Shown piece after piece: positions 7,730 through 15,690 of a stretch of 64,000 nucleotides of DNA. The stretch is from Acidimicrobiia bacterium (GTDB lineage Bacteria; Actinomycetota; Acidimicrobiia; Spongiisociales; UBA5794), in assembly GCA_026985095.1 (NCBI GenBank), contig JALSQW010000018.1, forward strand, positions 87,989 through 151,988, read 5' to 3'. The notes beneath the pieces were generated by a model. The model worked only from the letters and a program-made list of their open reading frames with translations, was not told the origin of the DNA and ran no database searches. Position 1 is the first letter of the stretch. Each line of letters begins with the position of its first letter. The position numbers and the translations under genes were made by a program.

Positions 7730-9378
7730 CGGGCGGCAGCGAGCGAGTCCCTGGCATGGTACGAGGACCGGACGAGCGGGCCGGCCTCGACGTGTGCCAG
7801 TCCGAGCCGCCGGCCTTCGGCCGCATAACGCTCGAACTCGGCGGGCTCGACGTACCGATGGACCCGACGGTGCCTGGGGGTCGGACGCAGGTACTGGCCG
7901 ATGGTGACGATGTCGACCCCGACGGCCCGGAGGTCGGCCAGCGCCCCCATGACCTCATCCTCGGTCTCACCCATGCCGACGATCAGTCCGGACTTGACCG
8001 TCCGCGTCGGGTCGTGCCGCTTCGCCCTGGCCAGGAGCGCCAGCGAGCGGCCGTAGTTCGCCGCGGTCCGGATGTCACGCTGCAGCCGCAGCACCGTCTC
8101 GGTGTTGTGGTTGAGCACCTCGGGTTTGGCGTCCAGCACCGTCTCGAGGGCCTCCAGATCGCCCTTGAAATCGGGGATGAGCACCTCGACGGCACAGTCT
8201 GGGATCCGATCCCTGATGGCCCTGATCGTCGCCGCGAAGATCCCGGCACCGCCATCGTCGAGGTCGTCGCGGTTGACCGAGGTCAACACGGCGTGCTGCA
8301 ACCCCATCGCCTCGACGGCGGCTGCGGCCCGGTCGGGCTCGCCGGTGTCGACGACCTCGGGCCGTCCGGTGGTGACGTCGCAGAAGGCGCAGGCTCTGGT
8401 GCACCGATCCCCGAGGAGCATGAGCGTCGCGGTGCCCGACTGCCAGCATTCGTAGATGTTCGGGCATCCCGCCTCCTCACAGACGGTGTTGAGGGACAGG
8501 TCGCTCATGAGCCGCTTCAGGTCCCGATACCCCTCCGTGCGGAGGTTCGCCTTGACCCGCATCCAATCGGGACGCTCGGGCTCACCCGCCAGCACGCCCC
8601 GGATCGTGATGGGCGTCTCGCTTCGGCGCTCGGGGGAGAACACCCCCGAGGCGACCATCTCGTCCACATCGAAGCGGCGCCCTCCCGCCCCTCGAGCGAA
8701 GGCGGCGAGCTGCACCTCGGGCTCGCCCGCCGACAGCGTCCCGAGGCGGGCCAGGAGGCAGGACACGACCTCCTCCACGTCGACGTCGCGTCCGAGCAGA
8801 GCCGTCAGCGACGTGACCGGCCGATCCGCGATGCCACACGGCACGATGTGCGAGAAGTACGACAGGTCGGGTGCGACGTTGAGGGAGAAGCCGTGCATCG
8901 AGACCCCGCGCGAGACCCGAACCCCTACCGCGGCGACCTTGCCGGCGACCGTCCACACCCCGGTGTAGCCGGGTTCGGTCCAGGCTTCGACCCCGAGGTC
9001 GGCGAGGGCCGCCACCAGCATCCGTTCGATGCGTCTCACGTGCCCGACGACGTCGAAGCCGGAGTCCAACCTGGGGACGGCCACGATCGGGTAGCCGACG
9101 AGCTGACCGGGGCCGTGGTAGGTGATGTCGCCTCCGCGGTCGACGGCGATGAGCTCGGCACCGAGCTCAACGAGACGATCGGGCTCGACGACGAGGTTCG
9201 ACCCGTCGCCGTTGCGTCCGACGGTGAAGGTGTGCGGGTGCTCGAGGAGGAACAGGTAGTCGTCGTCGATGTGCCCGACGGCGCGGGCGTCGTGGACGGC
9301 GCGCTGCAGGTCCCACGCCTCCCGGTACGGGAGGCGGCCGAGCCAACGGACCCGGAACCGCCCGGCGGGATCGGTCAC
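7726..9378 (-). CDS. lipB-lipA: Fused octanoyltransferase-lipoyl synthase (LipB-LipA)
   Basis: One 550-residue polypeptide carrying both steps of lipoyl cofactor assembly. Residues 1-225 are LipB, which moves octanoate from ACP to the E2 lysine. It has RGGDITYHGPGQLVGY at 81-96, Lys147 and the acyl-carrying Cys181. Residues about 255-550 are LipA, a radical-SAM enzyme inserting two sulfurs. Its auxiliary cluster cysteines are 300, 305 and 311, the CxxxCxxC cysteines are 326, 330 and 333, and RSSYHA is near the C-terminus. The frame is open throughout, with about 30 linker residues. GTG 9378 overlaps the E2 stop by 4 bp. LipB and LipA are normally separate proteins, so the fusion would couple octanoyl transfer and sulfur insertion next to their E2 substrate. 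Confidence 0.93.
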   Translation of the reverse strand: MTDPAGRFRVRWLGRLPYREAWDLQRAVHDARAVGHIDDDYLFLLEHPHTFTVGRNGDGSNLVVEPDRLVELGAELIAVDRGGDITYHGPGQLVGYPIVAVPRLDSGFDVVGHVRRIERMLVAALADLGVEAWTEPGYTGVWTVAGKVAAVGVRVSRGVSMHGFSLNVAPDLSYFSHIVPCGIADRPVTSLTALLGRDVDVEEVVSCLLARLGTLSAGEPEVQLAAFARGAGGRRFDVDEMVASGVFSPERRSETPITIRGVLAGEPERPDWMRVKANLRTEGYRDLKRLMSDLSLNTVCEEAGCPNIYECWQSGTATLMLLGDRCTRACAFCDVTTGRPEVVDTGEPDRAAAAVEAMGLQHAVLTSVNRDDLDDGGAGIFAATIRAIRDRIPDCAVEVLIPDFKGDLEALETVLDAKPEVLNHNTETVLRLQRDIRTAANYGRSLALLARAKRHDPTRTVKSGLIVGMGETEDEVMGALADLRAVGVDIVTIGQYLRPTPRHRRVHRYVEPAEFERYAAEGRRLGLAHVEAGPLVRSSYHARDSLAAAR

Positions 9379-10877
9379 GCCAGTTCCTGCTCCCAATCCC
9401 ACGTCTCGATCGTCTCTTTGATCCGGCGGAGGAAGAGCACCGCGGTGGAGCCGTCGAAGGCTCGGTGATCCCACGTGAGGCCGAGGATCCCGATGTGATG
9501 GATGGCGATCGCGTCGGTGCCGTCGGGGCCCTCGACCACCGTCGGTCGCTTCACCACCGTGTCGGTCGACAAGATGGCGACGTTGGGGAGGTTGAGGATG
9601 GGCACCGAGGTGAAGGAACCGAAGGGTCCCGGGTTGGTGATCGAGAACGTGCTGCCCGAGATGTCGTCGGGTTCGAGTCGGCCTTCCCTCGCCTTGCCGG
9701 CCTTGGCCCGGATCTCACGGGCGAGACCCTTGAGGGTGAGCCCGTCGGCGTTGGGGACGGTCACGACCACGAGGCCCTGTTGATCGAGATCCACGGCGAT
9801 GCCGAGGTTGACGACCGAGTGGAGCACCTGGACCCCTCGTTCCAGGTAGAACGAGCTGTTCACCGCGGGGAACGCCTTGAGCGCGTCGACGGTGGCCCTG
9901 GCGATGAACGGCAGGTAGGTGAGGGAGAACCCCTCCCGCTGCTTCCACTCGGCCTTGTGGGCCTGACGGATCCGCTCGACGTTCTCGTAGTCCACCTCGA
10001 CGGACGTCCACACGTGGGCGGTGGTGCGCTTGGTCTCGACCAGGTTCTCGGCGATCCGCTTCCGGAGGCGAGACAGGTCGACGACCTCGTCGCCTGGCAG
10101 GAGCGGGATGCCGGCGGGTGTCGACGACGGGGCCGATGCTGGAGCAGCCGGTGCGGCGGGAGGTGGCGGGGCCGTCGGGGCGGGGGGAGCCTCGGCCGAC
10201 CGGACCGCCGCCGGTGCGCTCGGCGTCGGGGGCGGCGCGGTCGTGGCGGTCGGTTCGGGTGCCTCGGCGGGAGCAGCGGGCGCGGGCTCCACGGTGACCT
10301 CGATCTGGGGGGCGACCGTCCCGCTCTCGATGACACGCTCGATGTCCTTGCGGGTGATCCGGCCGCCCTCGCCGGTGCCGGTCACCGTCTCGAGGTCGAT
10401 GCCATGCTCCGCGGCGAGTCGACGCACGACCGGCGACAGCAACATCGAACGGGCACCCGCGGGTCGCGGCGGGGCGGTTCCCGCAGGCGCCGGCGCGGCC
10501 GGCGCGGTCTCAGCCGGCGCGACCCCCGTCGGACCCGTCACCACCGGCGCAGCCTCGGCCGGCGCGACCCCCGTCGGACCCGTCACTACCGGCGCAGCCT
10601 CGGCCGGCGCAGCCTCGGTCGGCGCGGTCGATGCTTCACCGGACTCGGCGATGACCGCCAACGGCGTTCCCACCCCCACCGTTTCGCCTTCGGGCACGAG
10701 GATCTCCTGGAGGACCCCGGAGGCCGGCGACGGCACCTCGGTGTCGACCTTGTCCGTCGAGATCTCGAGGAGGACCTCGTCCTCGTCGATATGGTCCCCG
10801 GGCTGCTTCAGCCAGGCGAGGATCGTTCCTTCGGTGACGGTCTCACCGAGCTGGGGCATGGTCACGGTCACCGGCAT
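9375..10877 (-). CDS. Dihydrolipoamide acyltransferase (E2) of a 2-oxoacid dehydrogenase
   Basis: The core subunit that accepts the acyl group on a lipoyl arm and passes it to CoA. The 500-residue protein has an N-terminal lipoyl domain (about 2-76) with the modified lysine in STDKVDTE, an Ala/Pro linker containing a 15-residue tandem repeat, and an E3-binding domain (SPVVRRLAAEHGIDL onward). A second Ala/Pro linker follows, then the trimeric catalytic domain ending in the active-site motif DHRAFDG. ATG 10877 is chosen because the lipoyl domain begins there; upstream in-frame residues are not domain-like. Its neighbours are E1, E3 and LipB-LipA. Whether the substrate is pyruvate, branched-chain or another 2-oxoacid cannot be decided from sequence alone. 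Confidence 0.92.
   Translation of the reverse strand: MPVTVTMPQLGETVTEGTILAWLKQPGDHIDEDEVLLEISTDKVDTEVPSPASGVLQEILVPEGETVGVGTPLAVIAESGEASTAPTEAAPAEAAPVVTGPTGVAPAEAAPVVTGPTGVAPAETAPAAPAPAGTAPPRPAGARSMLLSPVVRRLAAEHGIDLETVTGTGEGGRITRKDIERVIESGTVAPQIEVTVEPAPAAPAEAPEPTATTAPPPTPSAPAAVRSAEAPPAPTAPPPPAAPAAPASAPSSTPAGIPLLPGDEVVDLSRLRKRIAENLVETKRTTAHVWTSVEVDYENVERIRQAHKAEWKQREGFSLTYLPFIARATVDALKAFPAVNSSFYLERGVQVLHSVVNLGIAVDLDQQGLVVVTVPNADGLTLKGLAREIRAKAGKAREGRLEPDDISGSTFSITNPGPFGSFTSVPILNLPNVAILSTDTVVKRPTVVEGPDGTDAIAIHHIGILGLTWDHRAFDGSTAVLFLRRIKETIETWDWEQELA
10516..10620. repeat. 45-bp tandem duplication in the E2 linker
   Basis: Copies at 10516-10560 and 10561-10605 differ at one base, and a 15-bp partial copy follows at 10606-10620. 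The unit keeps frame and adds 15 Ala/Pro/Thr-rich residues per copy to the flexible arm of E2. This looks like a recent in-frame expansion, not a mobile element. Confidence 0.85.
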
Positions 10878-10914
10878 CGGGATGTGCTCCTTCGCTGCTG
10901 TTTCGGTCGTCCCA

Positions 10915-12909
10915 TCAGATCGTGGAGAGCTCGCGCACGACGTCGGCGACGTCGTCCACCTGAGGAAGATACGCATCCTCGAGGACGGCGGCGAACGGGA
11001 TGTGCGTCATCGGAGGCGTGACCCGCCGCACCGGTGCGTCGAGATCCCAGAACAGTTCGTCGGCGACCCTGGCGGCGATCTCCGAACCGATCGACGCCAC
11101 CGGCACGTCCTCCTGCACGACCACCAGGCGTGAGGTCCTCGCCACCGACGAGAACACCGTCTCCCAGTCGATCGGCGCCACGGTGCGAAGATCGACCACC
11201 TCGACCGAGATGCCCTCGGAGGCGAGGGACTCGGCGGCCGCCAGACAGGTGTGCACCATCGCGGCCCAGGCGACGAGGGTGACGTCGGATCCGGATCTCG
11301 TGATCGTGGCCGTTCCCAACGGGATCTCGAAGTCCCCCTCGGGCACCGGCGCCTTGATGCTCCGATAGAGCTTCTTGTGCTCGAGGAACACCACCGGGTT
11401 CGGATCCCTGATGGCGGCCAGGAGCAGACCCTTGGCGTCGACCGGGTTCGACGGGCAGACCACCTTGAGGCCAGGATGATGCGCCACGAGGCCCTCCGGG
11501 CTCATCGAGTGGAACGGCCCGGCCCGGAGACCGGCCCCGCTGGGACCGCGGACGACCATCGGGACCGGATGTCCCGTCTTCCAGTAGTACTTGGCGGCCT
11601 CGTTGACGAGCTCGTCGAGACCGGGATAGATGAAATCGGTGTACTGGAGCTCGGCGATCGGTCGACGATCCATGAGCGCGCTCCCCACGGCCGCTCCGAT
11701 GATGGCGGACTCGGCGATGGGCGTGTCGACGACACGCCCGGCTCCGAAGCGATCGTAGATCCCGGCAGTGACCTTGAACGCTCCGCCGAAAGGCCCGACG
11801 TCTTCACCGAGGAGGAACACCCGCTCGTCGCGTTCCATCTCCTCCACCATGGCCGAGCGGATCGCGTCGAGCATCGTGACCGGCTCACCCGAAGCCGGCC
11901 GCGGCTCGGGAGCGCGGGGTCCGGTCCGTGGAGCGAAGACGTCCGTCGCCACCGTCCCGGGATCCGGATCGGGACGGGACTGTGCCCATTCGATGGCAGC
12001 CTTGACCCGCCGCGACACCTCGTCGGCGATCCGCAGGATCTGTTCGTCGTCGAGGATGCCTTCGTCGATGAGGAGGCTCTCGAAACGGGCGATCGGGTCG
12101 CGCTCGAGCCAGCGTTCCCGCACCTCGGGATCGACGTAGTCGGCGGGGTCGTGGCCGGCGTGGCCGAAGTGACGGAAGGTGACGGCCTCGATCAGCGACG
12201 GTCCACCGCCGCCTCGAGCTCGCTCGACGGCTTCGGCGGCGGCGTTGTAGCAGGCCACGACATCGTTGCCGTCGATGACCGAGTGCGGGATGCCGTACCC
12301 TTGGCCCCGATCGGCGAAGTGCTCGAGCCGGGTCTCCCGCTCGTTGGGGGTCGAGTAGGCGTACTGGTTGTTCTGCACGGTGAACACGACCGGGAGCTGG
12401 AGCACGGCGGCGGTGTTGACGGCCTCGTGCCAGGTTCCGGTGGCGGTCGCACCTTCGCCGCAATCGGCCAACGCCACCCGATCCTCGCCGCGCTGGCGGA
12501 AGGCCAACGCGCATCCGACGGCGACGGGGTAGGCGTCGGGCAGGGGGGAGATGACCATCAACGTGCCCTTCTCCAGGACCCCGAAATGGCTGTTGCCGTC
12601 CCGCCCCTTCGTCGGCGACTCGGCCTTCCCGAAGAAGTTCAGCAGGGTCTCTTCGATGGTCACGCCCTTGGTGAGCTGCATCATGAGATCCCGATGGGTC
12701 CCCCCGAACACGTCGCGAGCTTCGAGCGCCGACGCGAACCCGACCTGCGCGGCCTCTTGACCGACACCGGGGTAGACGGCACCACCCAGGCGGCCTCCCC
12801 GGTACATGTTGTGCAGCCTCGTCTCGAGCGTACGCCCGAGCACCATCAGCTCGTACATCTGCCGGAGCCGATCGGCACCGAGTTCGGCTGCGGGTCCTAC
12901 GAGTTGCAT
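10915..12909 (-). CDS. Fused E1 alpha-beta 2-oxoacid dehydrogenase
   Basis: A thiamine-diphosphate decarboxylase that starts the complex reaction. The 664-residue protein joins an alpha half (about 1-330) and a beta half (about 343-664), which are separate subunits in many alpha2-beta2 E1 enzymes. The ThDP/Mg motif runs from GEGATATG (151-158) to NN (180-181). The beta half opens with TMLDAIRSAMVEEMERDERV and contains GEDVGPFGGAFKVT. ATG 12909 follows GAGGAG, 9 nt after the E3 stop. An open frame continues to 13026, but that part overlaps lpd and is not E1-like. Alpha-beta fusions are known in other bacteria. Branched-chain or pyruvate specificity is unresolved. Confidence 0.92.
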   Translation of the reverse strand: MQLVGPAAELGADRLRQMYELMVLGRTLETRLHNMYRGGRLGGAVYPGVGQEAAQVGFASALEARDVFGGTHRDLMMQLTKGVTIEETLLNFFGKAESPTKGRDGNSHFGVLEKGTLMVISPLPDAYPVAVGCALAFRQRGEDRVALADCGEGATATGTWHEAVNTAAVLQLPVVFTVQNNQYAYSTPNERETRLEHFADRGQGYGIPHSVIDGNDVVACYNAAAEAVERARGGGGPSLIEAVTFRHFGHAGHDPADYVDPEVRERWLERDPIARFESLLIDEGILDDEQILRIADEVSRRVKAAIEWAQSRPDPDPGTVATDVFAPRTGPRAPEPRPASGEPVTMLDAIRSAMVEEMERDERVFLLGEDVGPFGGAFKVTAGIYDRFGAGRVVDTPIAESAIIGAAVGSALMDRRPIAELQYTDFIYPGLDELVNEAAKYYWKTGHPVPMVVRGPSGAGLRAGPFHSMSPEGLVAHHPGLKVVCPSNPVDAKGLLLAAIRDPNPVVFLEHKKLYRSIKAPVPEGDFEIPLGTATITRSGSDVTLVAWAAMVHTCLAAAESLASEGISVEVVDLRTVAPIDWETVFSSVARTSRLVVVQEDVPVASIGSEIAARVADELFWDLDAPVRRVTPPMTHIPFAAVLEDAYLPQVDDVADVVRELSTI

Positions 12910-12917
12910 CGGTCTCC

Positions 12918-14288
12918 TCAGTGCAGCGGGCGTCCGGCGGCGGCGAGCAGGGTCTCCCCGATGGCCTCCGACACGGTGGGGTGAGCATGGACGAACGATG
13001 CCGCCTCGGTCGGGAGCGCCTCCCAACCGACGACGTACATGAGCTCGTGGATGAGTTCACCCGCGGACGGGTCCACCACGGTGGCGCCCAGCACGGGCCC
13101 GTTCCTCTCGGCCACGATCTTGACGAGCCCGCCCGTCTCGCCGTGGATGATGGCCCGACCGATCCCGCGCATCCCGTGTGACGTGACCTCCACGTCGTAG
13201 CCTCGTTCACGGGCGCCGGCCTCGGTGAGCCCCACCTGGGCCACCTCGGGGTGGGTGTAGACGACCATCGGCACCGCCCGGTAGTCGACCGGGGCCGGAA
13301 CGCCGGTGGCGATGTGGGTGATGGCGGCCATCCCCTCGGCGAAGCCGACGTGGGCCAGCTGCGGGGTTCCGGCGACGATGTCACCGACGGCGTAGACGCC
13401 GGGTTTCGAGGTCTGCATCGTCTCGAGGTCGACGGTGACGAACCCGCGGTCCATCGCGATGCCGGCCTCGGCGATCCCGGCTCCTTCGGTGAACGGCGCC
13501 CGCCCGGTGGCGACGAGGACGACATCGACCTCGACCGCGTCGTCGCCGAAGGGCACCACGACGCCCCCGTCGGTGAACCGTGCCGGGTCGACGCGGACTC
13601 CGGTCCTCACCTTCACCTTCTTCTTCTTGAACGATCGTTCGACCGCCTTGGCCGCCTCGGGCTCCATTCCTGGCAGGATCTGGTCGACCATCTCGAACAG
13701 GTGCACCTCGGAGCCGACGTCGGCGAGGAGCGAGGCGAACTCGGCTCCGATCGCGCCCGCTCCGACGATCGCGACGCGATCGGGACGTCGGTCCCAATCG
13801 AGGGCGTGGGTCGAGGTGACGACGCGCTCACCGTCGATGTCGTAGCCGGGGATCGACTGTGGCACCGACCCGGTGGCCAGGATCACGTGACGCCCTTCGA
13901 GCAGCTCAGTCGATCCGTCGTCGGCGCGCACCTCGACGCCGCCGCCGACCAACCGCCCGAAGCCGCTCCTCACGTCGGCACCGCGGGACGCCAGGAGGCC
14001 GGACAGGCCCTTGACGAGGCCATCGACCACCTTGGTCTTGCGGGCTCGTGCGGCACCCCAGTCGAGCTGCGGCGCGGAGGTCTCGACACCGAACTCCCCG
14101 GCGCGGCCGATCATCGAGTAGACCGCCGCGGTCTCCAGCCAGGTCTTGGCGGGGATGCATCCGCGCAGCAGGCAGGTCCCCCCGACTCGTTCCTTGGTGA
14201 CCAGCGCCGTCGACAGGCCGAAGTTGTGGGCGTAGAGCGCGGCGGCATAGCCGCCGGGTCCTCCGCCGATGATGACGACGTCGTACAC
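12918..14288 (-). CDS. lpdA: Dihydrolipoyl dehydrogenase (E3)
   Basis: A flavoprotein that re-oxidises dihydrolipoyl groups with NAD. The 456 residues contain the FAD site GGGPGGYAAA (8-17), the redox pair C39/C44 in GGTCLLRGCIPAK, an NAD-binding GAGAIGAEFAS and the C-terminal dimer-interface motif HAHPTVSEAIGE with the catalytic His/Glu. GTG 14288 follows GGAGG. It is the first gene of the long minus-strand run encoding the whole complex (E3, E1, E2) plus lipoate assembly. The operon promoter should lie between 14289 and 14356, facing the small plus-strand gene. Confidence 0.94.
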   Translation of the reverse strand: MYDVVIIGGGPGGYAAALYAHNFGLSTALVTKERVGGTCLLRGCIPAKTWLETAAVYSMIGRAGEFGVETSAPQLDWGAARARKTKVVDGLVKGLSGLLASRGADVRSGFGRLVGGGVEVRADDGSTELLEGRHVILATGSVPQSIPGYDIDGERVVTSTHALDWDRRPDRVAIVGAGAIGAEFASLLADVGSEVHLFEMVDQILPGMEPEAAKAVERSFKKKKVKVRTGVRVDPARFTDGGVVVPFGDDAVEVDVVLVATGRAPFTEGAGIAEAGIAMDRGFVTVDLETMQTSKPGVYAVGDIVAGTPQLAHVGFAEGMAAITHIATGVPAPVDYRAVPMVVYTHPEVAQVGLTEAGARERGYDVEVTSHGMRGIGRAIIHGETGGLVKIVAERNGPVLGATVVDPSAGELIHELMYVVGWEALPTEAASFVHAHPTVSEAIGETLLAAAGRPLH

Positions 14289-14356
14289 GGTTCCTCCGGG
14301 GATGGGTATCGTCGCGAGACTAGTGGACCCTCGGGTCGCTCGCCGACGCCCCCGGG

Positions 14357-14362
14357 TACCAT
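14357..14362 (+). promoter_or_regulatory. Leaderless -10 element (TACCAT)
   Basis: TACCAT ends 6 nt before ATG 14369 and no Shine-Dalgarno sequence precedes that ATG. This is the TANNNT layout of leaderless actinobacterial transcripts. Confidence 0.55.
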
Positions 14363-14368
14363 GCGCCG

Positions 14369-14455
14369 ATGCAGACCCGGTACCTGATCCTCGTGTCGCT
14401 CGTCGCAGCGCTGGCCATCCTCGTCGCCGCTGCGCTGTGGTTCACGGGCTTGTAA
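14369..14455 (+). CDS. 28-residue single-span membrane peptide
   Basis: A short ORF, ATG to TAA, encoding a peptide that is one hydrophobic helix: it begins MQTRYLILVS and ends WFTGL. It is preceded by a well-placed -10 hexamer and no Shine-Dalgarno, consistent with leaderless translation. The next gene starts at GTG 14462, only 6 nt after the stop, also without a ribosome binding site, which suggests reinitiation or coupling. Function unknown. It could be a genuine small membrane protein or a translated leader. Confidence rests on promoter position, composition and spacing, not on recognised homologues. Confidence 0.5.
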   Translation: MQTRYLILVSLVAALAILVAAALWFTGL

Positions 14456-14461
14456 CGCCCC

Positions 14462-14842
14462 GTGACCGCCTTCGCCGTGCCTCCCGCCGAGCGGTACGCC
14501 CTCATCGAGGGCGAGATCGTGGTGGCGTTCACCGACCGACCGCCGGAGCACCACCACCTCGCCGTCATCCCAGGGGAGCCTCTCCCGCTCGACGCCCTGA
14601 AGCCCGCGTACCGGAGATGGTGCGGGATCGAGCTCCCCGACGACGGCGTCGAAGCGGAGGTGGTGAGCACCGACGACCTGGCCCTCTTCGACCCGGCTCA
14701 GGTATTCGCCCGGCACCTGCGGATCGACCTGCCGGCGTCCGGCCAGCTCGTGGTGCTCCGGGTCCGGGTCCACGGCCGCGAGGTGCTGTCGGACGTGGCC
14801 TTCGGCGCCCGCGTTCGGGCCGTGACCACGGCCATGCGATGA
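14462..14842 (+). CDS. Hypothetical protein, 126 aa
   Basis: Not recognised. A mixed alpha/beta, soluble-looking protein with a His pair in PPEHHHLAV, an internal Trp-Cys in YRRWCGIELP and a C-terminal RVRVHGREVLSDV strand-rich region. There is no signal peptide or membrane span. GTG 14462 is 6 nt after the 28-residue membrane peptide, and the stop overlaps the ATG of the alpha/beta hydrolase (ATGA). The three genes therefore probably form one transcript. Codon use is like its neighbours. No function is proposed. Confidence 0.7.
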   Translation: MTAFAVPPAERYALIEGEIVVAFTDRPPEHHHLAVIPGEPLPLDALKPAYRRWCGIELPDDGVEAEVVSTDDLALFDPAQVFARHLRIDLPASGQLVVLRVRVHGREVLSDVAFGARVRAVTTAMR

Positions 14843-15492
14843 CGACCTTCGATCTGACCACCGCCGACGGCCTCCGCCTCGAGGCACGTTGGGACGTGGC
14901 GGACGACCCGCTGGGTACGGTCGTGCTGTGCCATCCCCATCCACTGCATGGCGGCACGATGACGGCTCCGTTGATGGGAGCGATCACCGACGTCCTCGTC
15001 GAGCACCGACTGTCGGTGCTCCGGTTCAACTTCCGAGGTGTCGGCGGATCGGAGGGCTCTCACGGCGGCGGCGAAGCCGAACTCCTCGACATCGACGCCG
15101 CGACGGACGCCGCCGCCGCGGCCTACCAGGATCTCCCATCGGCGCTGTCGGGGTGGTCGTTCGGGGCCGCGACGGCATTACGGTGGTCGGCGGTGCGGCG
15201 ATCGGCGCGCCCGTATGTCGGCGTCGCTCCACCGGTCCGTTCCGAGCTGACCCCGTGGCTTCCCGCTCCCGACGAGCTCGAGCCCGCCCACCGCAGCTTC
15301 GTCGTCGGCGAGCGAGACCAGTTCGTGCCGGTGGCGGACCTGGAGGCGTACGCACGGGCCATCGGAGCCGCGGTGCACGTGATCGCCGGAAGCGATCACT
15401 TCTTCTACTTCCGGGAGCGACGTGTCGGTGAGCTCGTCGCCGCCGACCTATCGGCGGCGATGGACGAACCCGCGGTTGGCGGCCTCCGGTAG
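14839..15492 (+). CDS. Alpha/beta-hydrolase superfamily protein (COG2945-like)
   Basis: A predicted serine hydrolase of 217 residues. It has the family opening HPHPLHGGTM (oxyanion region), the nucleophile elbow GWSFG and a C-terminal catalytic histidine in GSDHFFYF; the acid is probably in GERDQFVP. This short lidless hydrolase group has no well-established substrate. ATG 14839 overlaps the previous stop (ATGA). Its 3' end overlaps the convergent 69-aa gene by 45 bp. The in-frame region upstream of 14839 is ignored because it overlaps two better-supported genes. Confidence 0.85.
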   Translation: MTTFDLTTADGLRLEARWDVADDPLGTVVLCHPHPLHGGTMTAPLMGAITDVLVEHRLSVLRFNFRGVGGSEGSHGGGEAELLDIDAATDAAAAAYQDLPSALSGWSFGAATALRWSAVRRSARPYVGVAPPVRSELTPWLPAPDELEPAHRSFVVGERDQFVPVADLEAYARAIGAAVHVIAGSDHFFYFRERRVGELVAADLSAAMDEPAVGGLR

Positions 15493-15657
15493 CGTGTCGG
15501 GTCCGAACGCCTGCAGGAGATCCCGATCGAGCAGATCGTCCTCGACCGCTCGGGTGGACAGCTCCGCGAACTCCTCGGGCTCGTCGCAGTCGTAGACCCG
15601 CATCGTGTCACGGGTCCCGACGAACCGATGTTCCTCGAAGCGCGCGAGTCGAGCCAT
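15448..15657 (-). CDS. Small conserved-looking protein, 69 aa
   Basis: A soluble acidic small protein (MARLARFEEHRFVGTRDTMR at the start, later EEFAELSTRAVEDDLLDR and PEAANRGF). I do not know its function. It is likely real because ATG 15657 has a TANNNT -10 element exactly 7 nt upstream. It overlaps the end of the alpha/beta hydrolase on the other strand. Confidence 0.65.
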   Translation of the reverse strand: MARLARFEEHRFVGTRDTMRVYDCDEPEEFAELSTRAVEDDLLDRDLLQAFGPDTLPEAANRGFVHRRR

Positions 15658-15664
15658 GGACGCG

Positions 15665-15670
15665 AGCCTA
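15665..15670 (-). promoter_or_regulatory. Leaderless -10 element (TAGGCT)
   Basis: On the minus strand TAGGCT ends 7 nt before ATG 15657, with no ribosome binding site between. Confidence 0.55.
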
Positions 15671-15690
15671 CCCGCGATGCGAGCCGCCCG

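Noticed and set aside
8553-8700. Possible sequencing error joining lipB and lipA
   Set aside because: Both halves are complete with all catalytic residues and the linker is in frame with normal codon use, so an artefact is not needed, though reads should be checked.
10516-10620. 45-bp repeat as part of a mobile element
   Set aside because: It keeps the reading frame of the E2 linker and has no flanking duplications or inverted ends.
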